Below are positions 32,506 to 39,985 of a stretch of 64,000 nucleotides of DNA, one piece after another (position 1 is the stretch's first letter; every line of letters starts with the position of its first letter). Origin of the DNA: DAITQM01 sp039794245 (GTDB lineage Bacteria; Pseudomonadota; Gammaproteobacteria; Xanthomonadales; Wenzhouxiangellaceae); NCBI GenBank assembly GCA_039794245.1, contig JBDIVS010000016.1, forward strand, positions 1 through 64,000, given 5' to 3'. The position numbers and the translations under genes were made by a program. The notes under the pieces are model-generated. The model was given only the letters and a program-made list of their open reading frames with translations, searched no databases and was not told where the DNA came from.

Positions 32506-33611
32506 TTCTCGGTTGTGTTGGATGGAATGATTGGAGCGATGGAACGGACATCGCCGCACTGCGCCCGGTGGCGCAGCACGTGGTCGATCAGCACCAGGGC
32601 CATCATCGCCTCGGCGATCGGCGTGGCGCGCAGTCCGACGCACGGGTCGTGGCGGCCGGTGGTGGCCACTTCGACCGGGAGGCCGTCGCGGTCGATGGTC
32701 CGGCCCGGCAGGCGGATGCTCGAGGTCGGTTTGAATGCCATCCGGACGACGATGTCCTGGCCGCTCGAGATGCCGCCGAGGATGCCACCGGCGTGATTGC
32801 TCAAAAAGCCCTCGGGGGTCATTTCGTCGCGGTGCTCGCTGCCTTTTTGCGCCACCGCGGCGAAACCGTCGCCGATCGCCACCGCCTTGACGGCATTGAT
32901 GCTCATCATCGCGGCGGCGAGTTCGGCGTCGAGCTTGCCGTAAACCGGCTCGCCGAGGCCGGCCGGCACGCCGCGGGCGATCACCGTCACCTCGGCGCCA
33001 ACTGAATCGCCGGACTTGCGCAGGGTATCCATGTAGCGTTCGAGTTCGCCGACCATCGCCGGATCGGGGCAGAAAAAAGGATTGCTGTCGATCGCCGCCG
33101 GTTCGACCGTCCGGTCGGTGCGCAGCGGCCCGAGCTGCGAGAGATAGCCGACGATCCCGATCGCGGTGTGCTCGGCCAGCCACTTGCGGGCGATCGCCCC
33201 GGCGGCGACACGCAGCGCCGTCTCGCGCGCCGACGAACGGCCGCCGCCACGCCAGTCGCGGATGCCGTACTTAGCCTCGTAGGTGTAATCGGCGTGGCCC
33301 GGGCGGTAGCGGTCGGCCAGTTCACTGTAATCGCGGCTGCGGGCGTCAGTGTTGTCGATGATCAAGGCCAGCGGCGTACCGGTCGTCACGCCGTCGAAAA
33401 CGCCGGACACGATGCGCACGACATCGGCTTCGCGGCGCTGCGAAGTGTGCCGCGACCGGCCGGTCGCCCGCCGGCGCAGCGCCTGTTCGATTTCGCCGGC
33501 GGCGATTGCCAGCCCCGGCGGGCAACCGTCGATGACGCAGCCGATCGCCGGCCCGTGGCTTTCGCCGAAGGTCGTGACAGTGAATAACCTGCCGAAACTG
33601 TTGCTGCCCAT
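32502..33611 (-). CDS. aroC: Chorismate synthase
   Basis: AroC makes chorismate with reduced FMN. The 369-residue protein has the three family signatures: GESHGPAIGCVIDGCPPG near the N-terminus, GGGRSSARETALRVAAGAIA in the middle, and FKPTSSI toward the end. Start at 33611 (MGSNSFGRLFTVTTFGES) matches the family. It lies 34 bases after prmB, the same order as in E. coli. Confidence 0.96.
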   Translation of the reverse strand: MGSNSFGRLFTVTTFGESHGPAIGCVIDGCPPGLAIAAGEIEQALRRRATGRSRHTSQRREADVVRIVSGVFDGVTTGTPLALIIDNTDARSRDYSELADRYRPGHADYTYEAKYGIRDWRGGGRSSARETALRVAAGAIARKWLAEHTAIGIVGYLSQLGPLRTDRTVEPAAIDSNPFFCPDPAMVGELERYMDTLRKSGDSVGAEVTVIARGVPAGLGEPVYGKLDAELAAAMMSINAVKAVAIGDGFAAVAQKGSEHRDEMTPEGFLSNHAGGILGGISSGQDIVVRMAFKPTSSIRLPGRTIDRDGLPVEVATTGRHDPCVGLRATPIAEAMMALVLIDHVLRHRAQCGDVRSIAPIIPSNTTEK

Positions 33612-33645
33612 CGAAAATGCGGCGCTGTCCGTGATCGTTGGCCGC

Positions 33646-34629
33646 TCATGATAAAGCGGACTGCGGTTTAGCGCCCGGCGCGTTACCGCGCCGGGCGCGC
33701 CAGGCGGCGACGGCGGGTGCGGCGCGGCGCAGTTCATCGGCCGCCATCAGCAGCACGCCGTCGCCGCCGGCACTGAACTCGAGCCAGATGCAGGGCAACT
33801 CGGGCAAGGCCGCGGCCAGCGCTGGCCACGAGCCGCCGACTTCGAGGAACAGCAGCCCGGCGGGTGATAGCCAGTCCGCCGCTTCGCCGAGGATGCGTGC
33901 CGCAAAATCCAGGCCGTCGGTACCACCGGCCAGGGCGTGCGCCGGCTCGGCGCGGTATTCGGGGGCGAGATCGGCCATTTCGCTGTCCGCGACATACGGC
34001 GGATTGGCCAGGATCAGATCGTAACCGCCGCGCCGCCCCGCCGGCAGCGCAGCGAACAGATCGCCGCAATGCAGCTCGGCGCGGCGGCCGAGCGCATAAC
34101 GGACGCAGTTGTCACGCGCCACCTCGAGCGCCGCCGGATCGAGATCGGCGAGATCGACCCCGGCCTCGGGAAAAGCCAGTGCCGCGGCGATACCGATGCA
34201 GCCCGAACCGCAGCCGAGGTCGAGGATGCGGCGCACCGGCCGCTCGCCGACCCACGGCGCAAACCGGTCTAAAATCACCTCGGCGAGCGGCGAGCGGGGG
34301 ACCAGCACCGCTTCGTTGACCTTGAATTTCAGGCCGGCGAACCACGCCTCGCCGGTCAGGTACGCCGCCGGTTTGCGGCTTTCGATGCGCCGCTCGATCC
34401 AGCGCTCGATTTCTTCGCGCTCGCCGGCGGCCAGCAACCGCTGCGGCAACGGCAATGCCGGCTCCAGCCCCAGCGCATGTGCCGCCAGCCAACAGGCTTC
34501 GCTATGCGCCTCGTCCGTACCGTGACCAAAGACCACCCCGGCGGCGGCCAGGCGCCGGGCGGCGGCGGTGACCACGCAGGTCAGATCCACCGCCGGTGCC
34601 TCCAGTGCTGCTGACTTCTCCTGTATCAT
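33646..34629 (-). CDS. prmB: Ribosomal protein L3 N5-glutamine methyltransferase PrmB
   Basis: The 327-residue SAM-dependent enzyme has the GxGxG-like ILDLGCGSGCIGIAAA and the glutamine-specific NPPYV motif of the HemK/PrmA/PrmB group. Linkage to aroC makes PrmB (methylating L3) more likely than PrmC (methylating release factors). It is transcribed divergently from the Sco1-like gene, leaving only 17 bases between the starts, so one of the promoters must lie within the neighbour. Confidence 0.9.
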   Translation of the reverse strand: MIQEKSAALEAPAVDLTCVVTAAARRLAAAGVVFGHGTDEAHSEACWLAAHALGLEPALPLPQRLLAAGEREEIERWIERRIESRKPAAYLTGEAWFAGLKFKVNEAVLVPRSPLAEVILDRFAPWVGERPVRRILDLGCGSGCIGIAAALAFPEAGVDLADLDPAALEVARDNCVRYALGRRAELHCGDLFAALPAGRRGGYDLILANPPYVADSEMADLAPEYRAEPAHALAGGTDGLDFAARILGEAADWLSPAGLLFLEVGGSWPALAAALPELPCIWLEFSAGGDGVLLMAADELRRAAPAVAAWRARRGNAPGAKPQSALS

Positions 34630-34646
34630 GATGGGCTCATGATCTC

Positions 34647-35429
34647 ATGGATGACGCCATGAAACCCCATTGGACACGCCTAGCCCGCTGTGGGTTGCCG
34701 TTCGCCTTCGCCGTGGCGCTGGCCGGCTGCCGGCAGGAACCGCCGGCGGCCGCCGGAAGCGATGTGGCACCAGCGCCGCCGCTCGTTTCCGTCCCCGTCA
34801 ATCCGCCCCGCCGGCTGACCGATTTCGCCCTGCTCGATCACCACGGCGCGCCGTTCGGCCGCGCCCGGCTCGAAGGAGCGTGGCATCTGATGTTTTTCGG
34901 TTTCACGCGCTGCCCGGATATCTGCCCGCCGACCCTGGCTCAACTCGGTGCCGTACAGCGGGCGATCAAGGCCAACGAGGCCGCCCCGCCGCGCGTGATT
35001 TTCGTCACCGTCGATCCGGATTACGACACGCCCGAGACGATGGCGCTGTATCTGGCCAACTTCAGGCTCGACGCCGATGGTGTCACCGGCGAGCGGCCGC
35101 AGCTCGAAGCGCTGGCGCTGCAACTCGGCATCTATCACCGCGCCGAAACCAACCCGCCGCAAGACGCGCCGCCCGCCCACGATCACGGCGCGCACAGCCA
35201 GGGCGCCGCTGTCACGATCGACCACAGCGGCCAGGTGCTGCTCATCGATCCCGCAGCTCGCCTGACCGCCATCCTGCCGCAACCGCTCGACCCGAAGGCC
35301 CTGGCCGACCTGCTGCCGGAACTGATGTCGAACGGCGCCCGCCCGCCGGCCGCGCCGAATGGCGACATCGACCCTGCGCCGCTCCGCCCGCGGGCGATAC
35401 CTGCCGCGCCCGCCGGCCAGCGGCCATGA
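34647..35429 (+). CDS. SCO1/SenC-family copper chaperone lipoprotein
   Basis: Sco proteins deliver copper to cytochrome oxidase. The 260-residue product has a lipobox LAGC at Cys28, then a thioredoxin fold with the copper-binding FGFTRCPDICPPTL (Cys89, Cys93) and the C-terminal copper His region TIDHSGQVLLIDP. An added His-rich insert (PAHDHGAHSQG) may bind metal as well. The C-terminal 40 residues are Pro-rich. The alternative Met at 34659 would shorten the leader by four residues. The stop overlaps psd by four bases. Confidence 0.88.
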   Translation: MDDAMKPHWTRLARCGLPFAFAVALAGCRQEPPAAAGSDVAPAPPLVSVPVNPPRRLTDFALLDHHGAPFGRARLEGAWHLMFFGFTRCPDICPPTLAQLGAVQRAIKANEAAPPRVIFVTVDPDYDTPETMALYLANFRLDADGVTGERPQLEALALQLGIYHRAETNPPQDAPPAHDHGAHSQGAAVTIDHSGQVLLIDPAARLTAILPQPLDPKALADLLPELMSNGARPPAAPNGDIDPAPLRPRAIPAAPAGQRP

Positions 35430-36298
35430 ACCACAGCGCATCGTGGCGCTCCCGTCTTCTTTACTACGGGCAATGGCTGCTGCCCGGCCACCTGCTGACG
35501 AATCTGGCCGGGGCCCTTGCCCTAAGCCGGGTCGCCTGGTTCAAAAACCTGTCGATCCGGCTTTTCATCCGGCGTTTCAAGGTCGATCTCGACGAAGCGA
35601 TGTACCGCGATCCGGGGCAATATCAGAGCTTCAACGCTTTTTTCACAAGAACGCTAAAACCCGGCGCACGGTCGCAGGACAGCGACCCCCGGGCGCTGAT
35701 CGCCCCATGCGACGGCGAAATCACTGCCGCCGGCACCCTCGGCGAGGGCCTGCTGATCCAGGCCAAGGGCTACAAATATCCGCTCGGAGCGCTGCTCGCC
35801 GGCGATGACGGCGAAGTACAGGGTTTCCTCGGCGGCGAATACCTGACGATCTACCTCGCGCCGCGCGATTACCACCGCGTCCACATGCCGCTCGCCGGCC
35901 GCCTGCTGCTCACCCGGCACATCCCAGGCCGGCTGTTCAGCGTCCATCCCGAAAGCGTCGCCGCCGTGCCGAACATTTATACCCGCAACGAACGCCTTTA
36001 CTGCCGTTTCGCGTTGCCGCAAAGCGATCACCAGTGGGGCCTGGTGCTGGTCGGCGCCCTGCTCGTTGCCGGTCTCGAAACCATCTGGGCCGGCCGCTGC
36101 CAGCCGGCGCGGCGGATCGCATGCCGCGAGCGCTTCGCTCCGGCGGTAACCCTGCAGCGCGGCATGGAAATGGCCCGCTTCAACTACGGCTCGACCGTGA
36201 TCCTGCTCATCCCGCCGGGCACGGTACGCTGGCGGGGTGGCCTCGAACCCGGCCGCCGGCTCAGAACTGGTGAGGCACTGGGCTGGTTGAATGCGTGA
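35426..36298 (+). CDS. psd: Phosphatidylserine decarboxylase proenzyme
   Basis: Psd makes phosphatidylethanolamine. The 290-residue proenzyme contains the Asp in APCDGEI, catalytic His in RDYHRVHMPL, and the autocleavage site Gly255-Ser256-Thr257 within FNYGSTVI; Ser256 becomes the pyruvoyl group. The residue before Gly is Tyr, where LGST is usual, but the scissile Gly-Ser and Thr are intact. Start at 35426 overlaps the upstream stop (ATGA). It is one of the intact core genes before the decayed region. Confidence 0.93.
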   Translation: MNHSASWRSRLLYYGQWLLPGHLLTNLAGALALSRVAWFKNLSIRLFIRRFKVDLDEAMYRDPGQYQSFNAFFTRTLKPGARSQDSDPRALIAPCDGEITAAGTLGEGLLIQAKGYKYPLGALLAGDDGEVQGFLGGEYLTIYLAPRDYHRVHMPLAGRLLLTRHIPGRLFSVHPESVAAVPNIYTRNERLYCRFALPQSDHQWGLVLVGALLVAGLETIWAGRCQPARRIACRERFAPAVTLQRGMEMARFNYGSTVILLIPPGTVRWRGGLEPGRRLRTGEALGWLNA

Positions 36299-36308
36299 GG
36301 TGCAAGGT

Positions 36309-36630
36309 TCAGGCGGACCTGGGTTCGATGAGGGCGATACCGGTTCCCTCAAAGTGGCGAGTGTTGCGCGTGGCGAGCGTCGACTTACGCGCGGCGGCAA
36401 TGCCGGCGATTTCGACATCGCGGGTCTCGACCGGGCGCCCAGCCCGGCGCTGCATCGCGGCGATGTCTGCCGCGGCCGCAGCCTAAGCTTCGTCGAAGCG
36501 CAGCACGCGACCGTCTAAATCTGCTTCAAGCGTCTTGCCGAACGCGCTCTCCAGACTTCTCCGGCGGCGGCCGATCTCCAGAATCTTAAGGCCGAAGTAA
36601 CTACTCACCCGGTTGGATATCGAGTTGACC
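36309..36630 (-). pseudogene. VapC-type PIN toxin remnant with in-frame stop
   Basis: The minus strand reads FGLKILEIGRRRRSLESAF, then LEADLDGRVLRFDEA, a TAG stop at 36483-36485, and in the same frame GRPVETRDVEIAGIAAARK and NTRHFEGTGIALIEP to a stop at 36309-36311. This is the C-terminal two thirds of a VapC ribonuclease (RVLRFD and TRD-EI are family landmarks). The first catalytic Asp region is missing and no vapB is visible. The product cannot be an active toxin. Confidence 0.75.
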
Positions 36631-36675
36631 AGAGAGCGCCATTTGGATAGCGACCAGAGGATTGTATCCCTTTGG

Positions 36676-36707
36676 TTGTGGGAGCGACGCAAGCGTCGCT
36701 CCCACAA
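36676..36707. repeat. REP-like 15-bp perfect inverted repeat
   Basis: TTGTGGGAGCGACGC and its exact reverse complement flank two bases. A near-identical copy lies at 38685-38716. Both sit just beyond the stop of an IPTL-CTERM gene on the minus strand, so they probably act as 3' end hairpins or REP-type repeats; TGTGGGAGCGA palindromes are common dispersed repeats in gammaproteobacteria. Confidence 0.85.
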
Positions 36708-36850
36708 GGCCGCTGCAGCTGACGGGCAGGCTCAGTCGGCGCGCAGCGCCTCGCGACGCCGCCAGCCGAACCAGCCGAGCAGCAGGCTCAGCAGGCCGAG
36801 GCCCCAGGCATTCAGGCCGGGCACCGCGACCGGGATGGGGATGGCCACGG
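36676..36850. repeat. 175-bp direct repeat, copy A (REP palindrome plus IPTL-CTERM tail)
   Basis: This stretch matches 38685-38859 with about five differences in 175 positions. It covers the palindrome, a short spacer and the coding part of the sorting tail PIPVAVPGLNAWGLGLL through the basic end. The pair brackets the FG-GAP gene body and could recombine, deleting about 2 kb. Confidence 0.85.
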
Positions 36851-38483
36851 TGCTGCGGCCAAACACCACATAGCTGCTGCCGGAAAAACTGCCATTCGGG
36901 TCGGCGCCGAAAGCCCCGACGATCAGATCGCCGATACCATCGCCATTGGTATCCCCGGCGGCGCTGACCGAGTAGCCGGAGCGGTCATCCGCCGCCACGC
37001 CATCGAGGCGGAAGCCATCGCTGCCGTTTAAGCTGGAAAACGCCAGCGTCGGCGCAAACCCGGTGGTCTTGCCGAACACCACATAGCTGCTGCCGGCAGC
37101 ACTGTTGCCATTCGGGTCGGCACCGTCGGCCCCGACGATCAGATCGCCGATGCCATCGCCATTGATATCCCCGGCGGCGCTGACCGAGCTGCCGGAGCGG
37201 TCATTCGCCGCCGCGCCATCGAGGCGGAAGCCATCGCTGCCGTTCAAGCTGGAAAGCGCCAGCGTCGGCGCAAACGGGCTGGTCTTGCCGAACACCACAT
37301 AGCTGCTGCCGGAATTGCCGCCATTCGGGTCGGCGAAGGAAGCCCCGACGATCAGATCGCCGATGCCATCGCCATTGATATCTCCGGCGGCGCTGACCGA
37401 GATGCCGGAGAGGTCATACGCCGCCGCGCCATCGAGGCGGAAGCCATCGCTGCCGTTCAAGCTGGAAAGCGCCAGCGTCGGCGCAAACGGGCTGGTCTTG
37501 CCGAACACCACATAGCTGCTGCCGGAATCGGGGCCATTCGGGTCGGCGAAGGAAGCCCCGACGATCAGATCGCCGATGCCATCGCCATTGATATCCCCGG
37601 CGGCGCTGACCGAACGGCCGGAGCGGTCATCCGCCGCCACGCCATCGAGGCGGAAGCCATCGCTGCCGCTTAAGCTGGAAAGCGCCAGCGTCGGCGCAAA
37701 CGGGCTGGTCTTACCGAACACCACATAGCTGCTGCCGGAATAGCTGCCATTCGGGTCGGCGCGGTAAGCCCCGACGATCAGGTCGCCGATGCCATCGCCA
37801 TTGATATCCCCGGCGGCGCTGACCGAGCGGCCGGAGCGGTCATCCGCCGCCACGCCATCGAGGCGGAAGCCATCGCTGCCGCTTAAGCTGGAAAGCGCCA
37901 GCGTCGGCGCAAACGGGCTGGTCTTACCGAACACCACATAGCTGCTGCCGGCAGCACTGTTGCCATTCGGGTCGGCGCCGACAGCCCCGACGATCAGATC
38001 GCCGATCCCATCGCCATTGATATCCCCGGCGGCGCTGACCGAGAAGCCGGAGTAGTCAGCCGCCGCCACGCCATCGAGGCGGAAGCCATCTGTGCCGCTT
38101 AGGCTGGACAGCGCCAGCGGGGTGGTAAACCCGGTGGTCTTGCCGAACACCACATAGCTGCTGCCGGAATAGCCGCCATTCGGGTCGGCACCGAAAGCCC
38201 CGACGATCAGATCGCCGATGCCATCGCCATTGATATCCCCGGCGGCGCTGACCGAGCGGCCGGAGTAGTCACCCGCCGCCGCGCCATCGAGGCGGAAGCC
38301 GTCGCTGCCGTTCAGGCTGCCGAGTGCAATCACCGGCGGAAACGCCTGCGCCTTGGCGGCAGTGCTGATCGCGCCGCTGAGCAGCAGCGCCGAGACCATC
38401 AAGGCCAACGGGCGCTGCGCCAGGACCCCTGGGGACGCCGCCACTCGGCTAGACGATGTGATCGATAACGGGAACTTTGACAT
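36732..38483 (-). CDS. FG-GAP repeat exported protein with IPTL-CTERM sorting tail
   Basis: The 583-residue protein has an N-terminal signal region and seven near-identical units of about 71 residues (DGFRLDG, SVSAAGDINGDGIGDLIVG, SSYVVFGKT). Each holds an FG-GAP calcium loop DINGDGIGDL, together enough for one seven-bladed beta-propeller like integrin-alpha. The tail VPGLNAWGLGLLSLLLGWFGWRRR is an IPTL-CTERM signal, processed by an exosortase-like enzyme. It is probably a cell-surface or extracellular propeller; ligand is unknown. No exosortase is in the window. Confidence 0.88.
   Translation of the reverse strand: MSKFPLSITSSSRVAASPGVLAQRPLALMVSALLLSGAISTAAKAQAFPPVIALGSLNGSDGFRLDGAAAGDYSGRSVSAAGDINGDGIGDLIVGAFGADPNGGYSGSSYVVFGKTTGFTTPLALSSLSGTDGFRLDGVAAADYSGFSVSAAGDINGDGIGDLIVGAVGADPNGNSAAGSSYVVFGKTSPFAPTLALSSLSGSDGFRLDGVAADDRSGRSVSAAGDINGDGIGDLIVGAYRADPNGSYSGSSYVVFGKTSPFAPTLALSSLSGSDGFRLDGVAADDRSGRSVSAAGDINGDGIGDLIVGASFADPNGPDSGSSYVVFGKTSPFAPTLALSSLNGSDGFRLDGAAAYDLSGISVSAAGDINGDGIGDLIVGASFADPNGGNSGSSYVVFGKTSPFAPTLALSSLNGSDGFRLDGAAANDRSGSSVSAAGDINGDGIGDLIVGADGADPNGNSAAGSSYVVFGKTTGFAPTLAFSSLNGSDGFRLDGVAADDRSGYSVSAAGDTNGDGIGDLIVGAFGADPNGSFSGSSYVVFGRSTVAIPIPVAVPGLNAWGLGLLSLLLGWFGWRRREALRAD
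36890..38330. repeat. Seven in-frame coding repeats of about 210-216 bp
   Basis: The landmark CCATTGATATCCCCGGCGGC and close variants recur near 36945, 37156, 37371, 37587, 37800, 38016 and 38230. Units are highly similar at the DNA level, with differences concentrated in short stretches coding residues such as DDRSG/YDLSG and SYSG/NSAAG. This implies recent expansion or gene conversion. Confidence 0.85.
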
Positions 38484-38684
38484 ATCAAGATCTCCTCACA
38501 AGGTAGCTGAAGTGTGGCCCCGATGCGGCGCAACGGCTCGCCGCTGCGACTCGGCTAACTCCGAGGATTCCGGCATATCATGCAGTCAATCAAAAAGCGT
38601 GATCGCCAGCACCAAGGCTGGTAGTTTAACCGCCGAGGCAGCGCGTGGCAAGACGGTTTTTATGTGGGGGCGACGGAATGGCTT
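38484..38684. other. Region upstream of the FG-GAP gene
   Basis: These 200 bases precede the FG-GAP gene on the minus strand and should hold its promoter. I see no clear hairpin, ORF or operator. A TGTGGGGGCGACGGAATGG near 38663 is a partial echo of the adjacent REP-like unit. Confidence 0.4.
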
Positions 38685-38859
38685 TTGTGGGAGCGACACA
38701 AGCGTCGCTCCCACAAGGCCGCTGCATCTGACGGGCAGGCTCAGTCGGCGCGCAGCGCCTTGCGTCGGCGCCAGCCGAACCAGCCGAGCAGCAGGCTCAG
38801 CAGGCCGAGGCCCCAGGCATTCAGGCCGGGCACCGCGACCGGGATGGGGATGGCCACGG
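38685..38859. repeat. 175-bp direct repeat, copy B (REP palindrome plus IPTL-CTERM tail)
   Basis: Near-identical to 36676-36850. The palindrome arms at 38685-38699 and 38702-38716 differ from perfect by one base. The copy ends where the two IPTL proteins diverge, upstream of their shared AIPIPVAVPGLNAWG tail. Confidence 0.85.
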
Positions 38860-39065
38860 CACCGCTCAGGCTGACCGTATCCGGGCTGCTTGGGGCGTTA
38901 CTCTGGATGTCGAAGCTGCCGTTGAACACGCCGCCGACGCCACCCGGTGCAAAACTGACGGTGATCGTGCAGCTCGCCATCAGCGGTACGGTTACCGGCA
39001 CGCCGGTGTGCACCGTGCCCTTGGCACCGGGGCGGCCGAGCGCGCTCTCGTCCGGGGGCGTTTGC
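38741..39065 (-). pseudogene. C-terminal fragment of a second IPTL-CTERM protein
   Basis: From about 39061 the frame reads a choice-of-anchor-type beta domain (MASCTITVSFAPGGVGG, NGSFDIQSNAPSSPDTVSL) followed by the same IPTL-CTERM tail as the FG-GAP protein. Upstream of 39065 the sequence is IS110 transposase, so the N-terminus, signal peptide and promoter are gone. An apparent start at 39082 lies in the IS110 remnant and is accidental. Confidence 0.75.
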
Positions 39066-39744
39066 GAGCAAAGTACGGACATACGGATCGCCGCGTTTGG
39101 TCATGCCGCCGAGGCGCCGGCGTTCACCGCTCGATCGCTCTTTGGGCGTCAACCCGAGCCAGCCGGCCATCTGCCGGCCGCTGCGAAACTGCCGCCCATC
39201 GCCCACCGCCGCCACCACGGCACTGGCACTGAGCAGCCCAACCCCTTCCACCTCGGCCACCTGCGCACAGGCCGGGGTGGCGCGGAAATGAGCCGCAATC
39301 ACCCGATCGATCGCCGCCATCTGCTGATCCAATTCCCGCCACTCGGCACGCAATTCCGCCAAGCGCTCGACAAAAAAGGCCGTCACCTCTCCTTCAGCCG
39401 GCGCACCCAGCACCTCATCGACCAGGCGCCGCAATGCCGTCATCCCGCGACCACACACCCGGCCCCGTTCCGCCAGCAGGCTACGTATCTGGTTGAGCAG
39501 CGCCACCCGCGCCCGCTGCCGCCGTTCCCGCACCCGATGCGCCAGCAGCGCATCCTGTTGCGCCACCGTCTTCACCGGCACCGGCCTGAGATCCCGCTGC
39601 TGCGCCGCCTGGTATATCGCATCCGCATCGTTGCCGTCGGTCTTGTTGCCCACCACATACGCCCGCTCGCGCGCCACACTCCGAATAGCCGTGAACCTGA
39701 AACACGTTCTTCGCCAAATCCACTGCAATTACGTTAATATTCAT
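39066..39744 (-). pseudogene. IS110-family transposase remnant, frameshifted and truncated
   Basis: The start MNINVIAVDLAKNVFQVHG at 39744 is the N-terminus of IS110 transposases, with the first catalytic Asp. After about 20 residues it jumps, in another frame, to YVVGNKTDGNDADAIYQAA, so about 55 residues of the usual protein are missing. The rest runs through the helical spacer and the C-terminal domain (EGVGLLSASAVVAAVGDG, MAGWLGLTPKE) and stops matching near GDPYVRTLL at 39066. The C-terminal catalytic Ser region is lost. It is inactive. Confidence 0.85.
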
Positions 39745-39840
39745 CGCGGACTGATCCTCTTCTGGTTGACTGAAAATCCTATTACCTCAGTCTGGCACTT
39801 CGCTGCCGACATAGGGGGGGGTCCATACCTATCTTCGTGG
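39745..39840 (-). mobile_element. Noncoding end of the IS110 remnant
   Basis: Upstream of the transposase start the minus strand reads TATGTCGGCAGCGAAGTGCC and ACTGAGGTAATAGG, which looks like an IS110 noncoding end. In intact IS110-type elements such ends can encode the bridge RNA that guides recombination. With the transposase broken, activity is not expected here. Confidence 0.45.
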
Positions 39841-39854
39841 TGAAAAATAGTTTT

Positions 39855-39950
39855 ACTGGATTCCCGCTTTCGCGGGAATGACAAAAATAGGTGGGGTCCG
39901 CTTTCGCCTGTCTGCGTGCGTAGACGCACAGGCAGGCGGGAATGACGCCT
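39855..39950. repeat. Dispersed palindromic repeat (CGCGGGAATGAC type)
   Basis: ATTCCCGC (39860-39867) pairs with GCGGGAAT (39872-39879), followed by a second hairpin built from GCCTGTCTGCGT and ACGCACAGGC around 39908-39937 and another GCGGGAATGAC. The CATTCCCGCGAAAGCGGGAAT-type unit is a common intergenic repeat in proteobacteria. It lies upstream of xseA. Confidence 0.65.
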
Positions 39951-39985
39951 GTTCTTTGTCGCTCCGGATCGCGGATAATGCGGCG

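Noticed and set aside
36890..38330. Regular repeats suggesting a CRISPR array or satellite
   Set aside because: Units are 210-216 bp, in frame, and encode FG-GAP blades of one long protein; no repeat-spacer structure.
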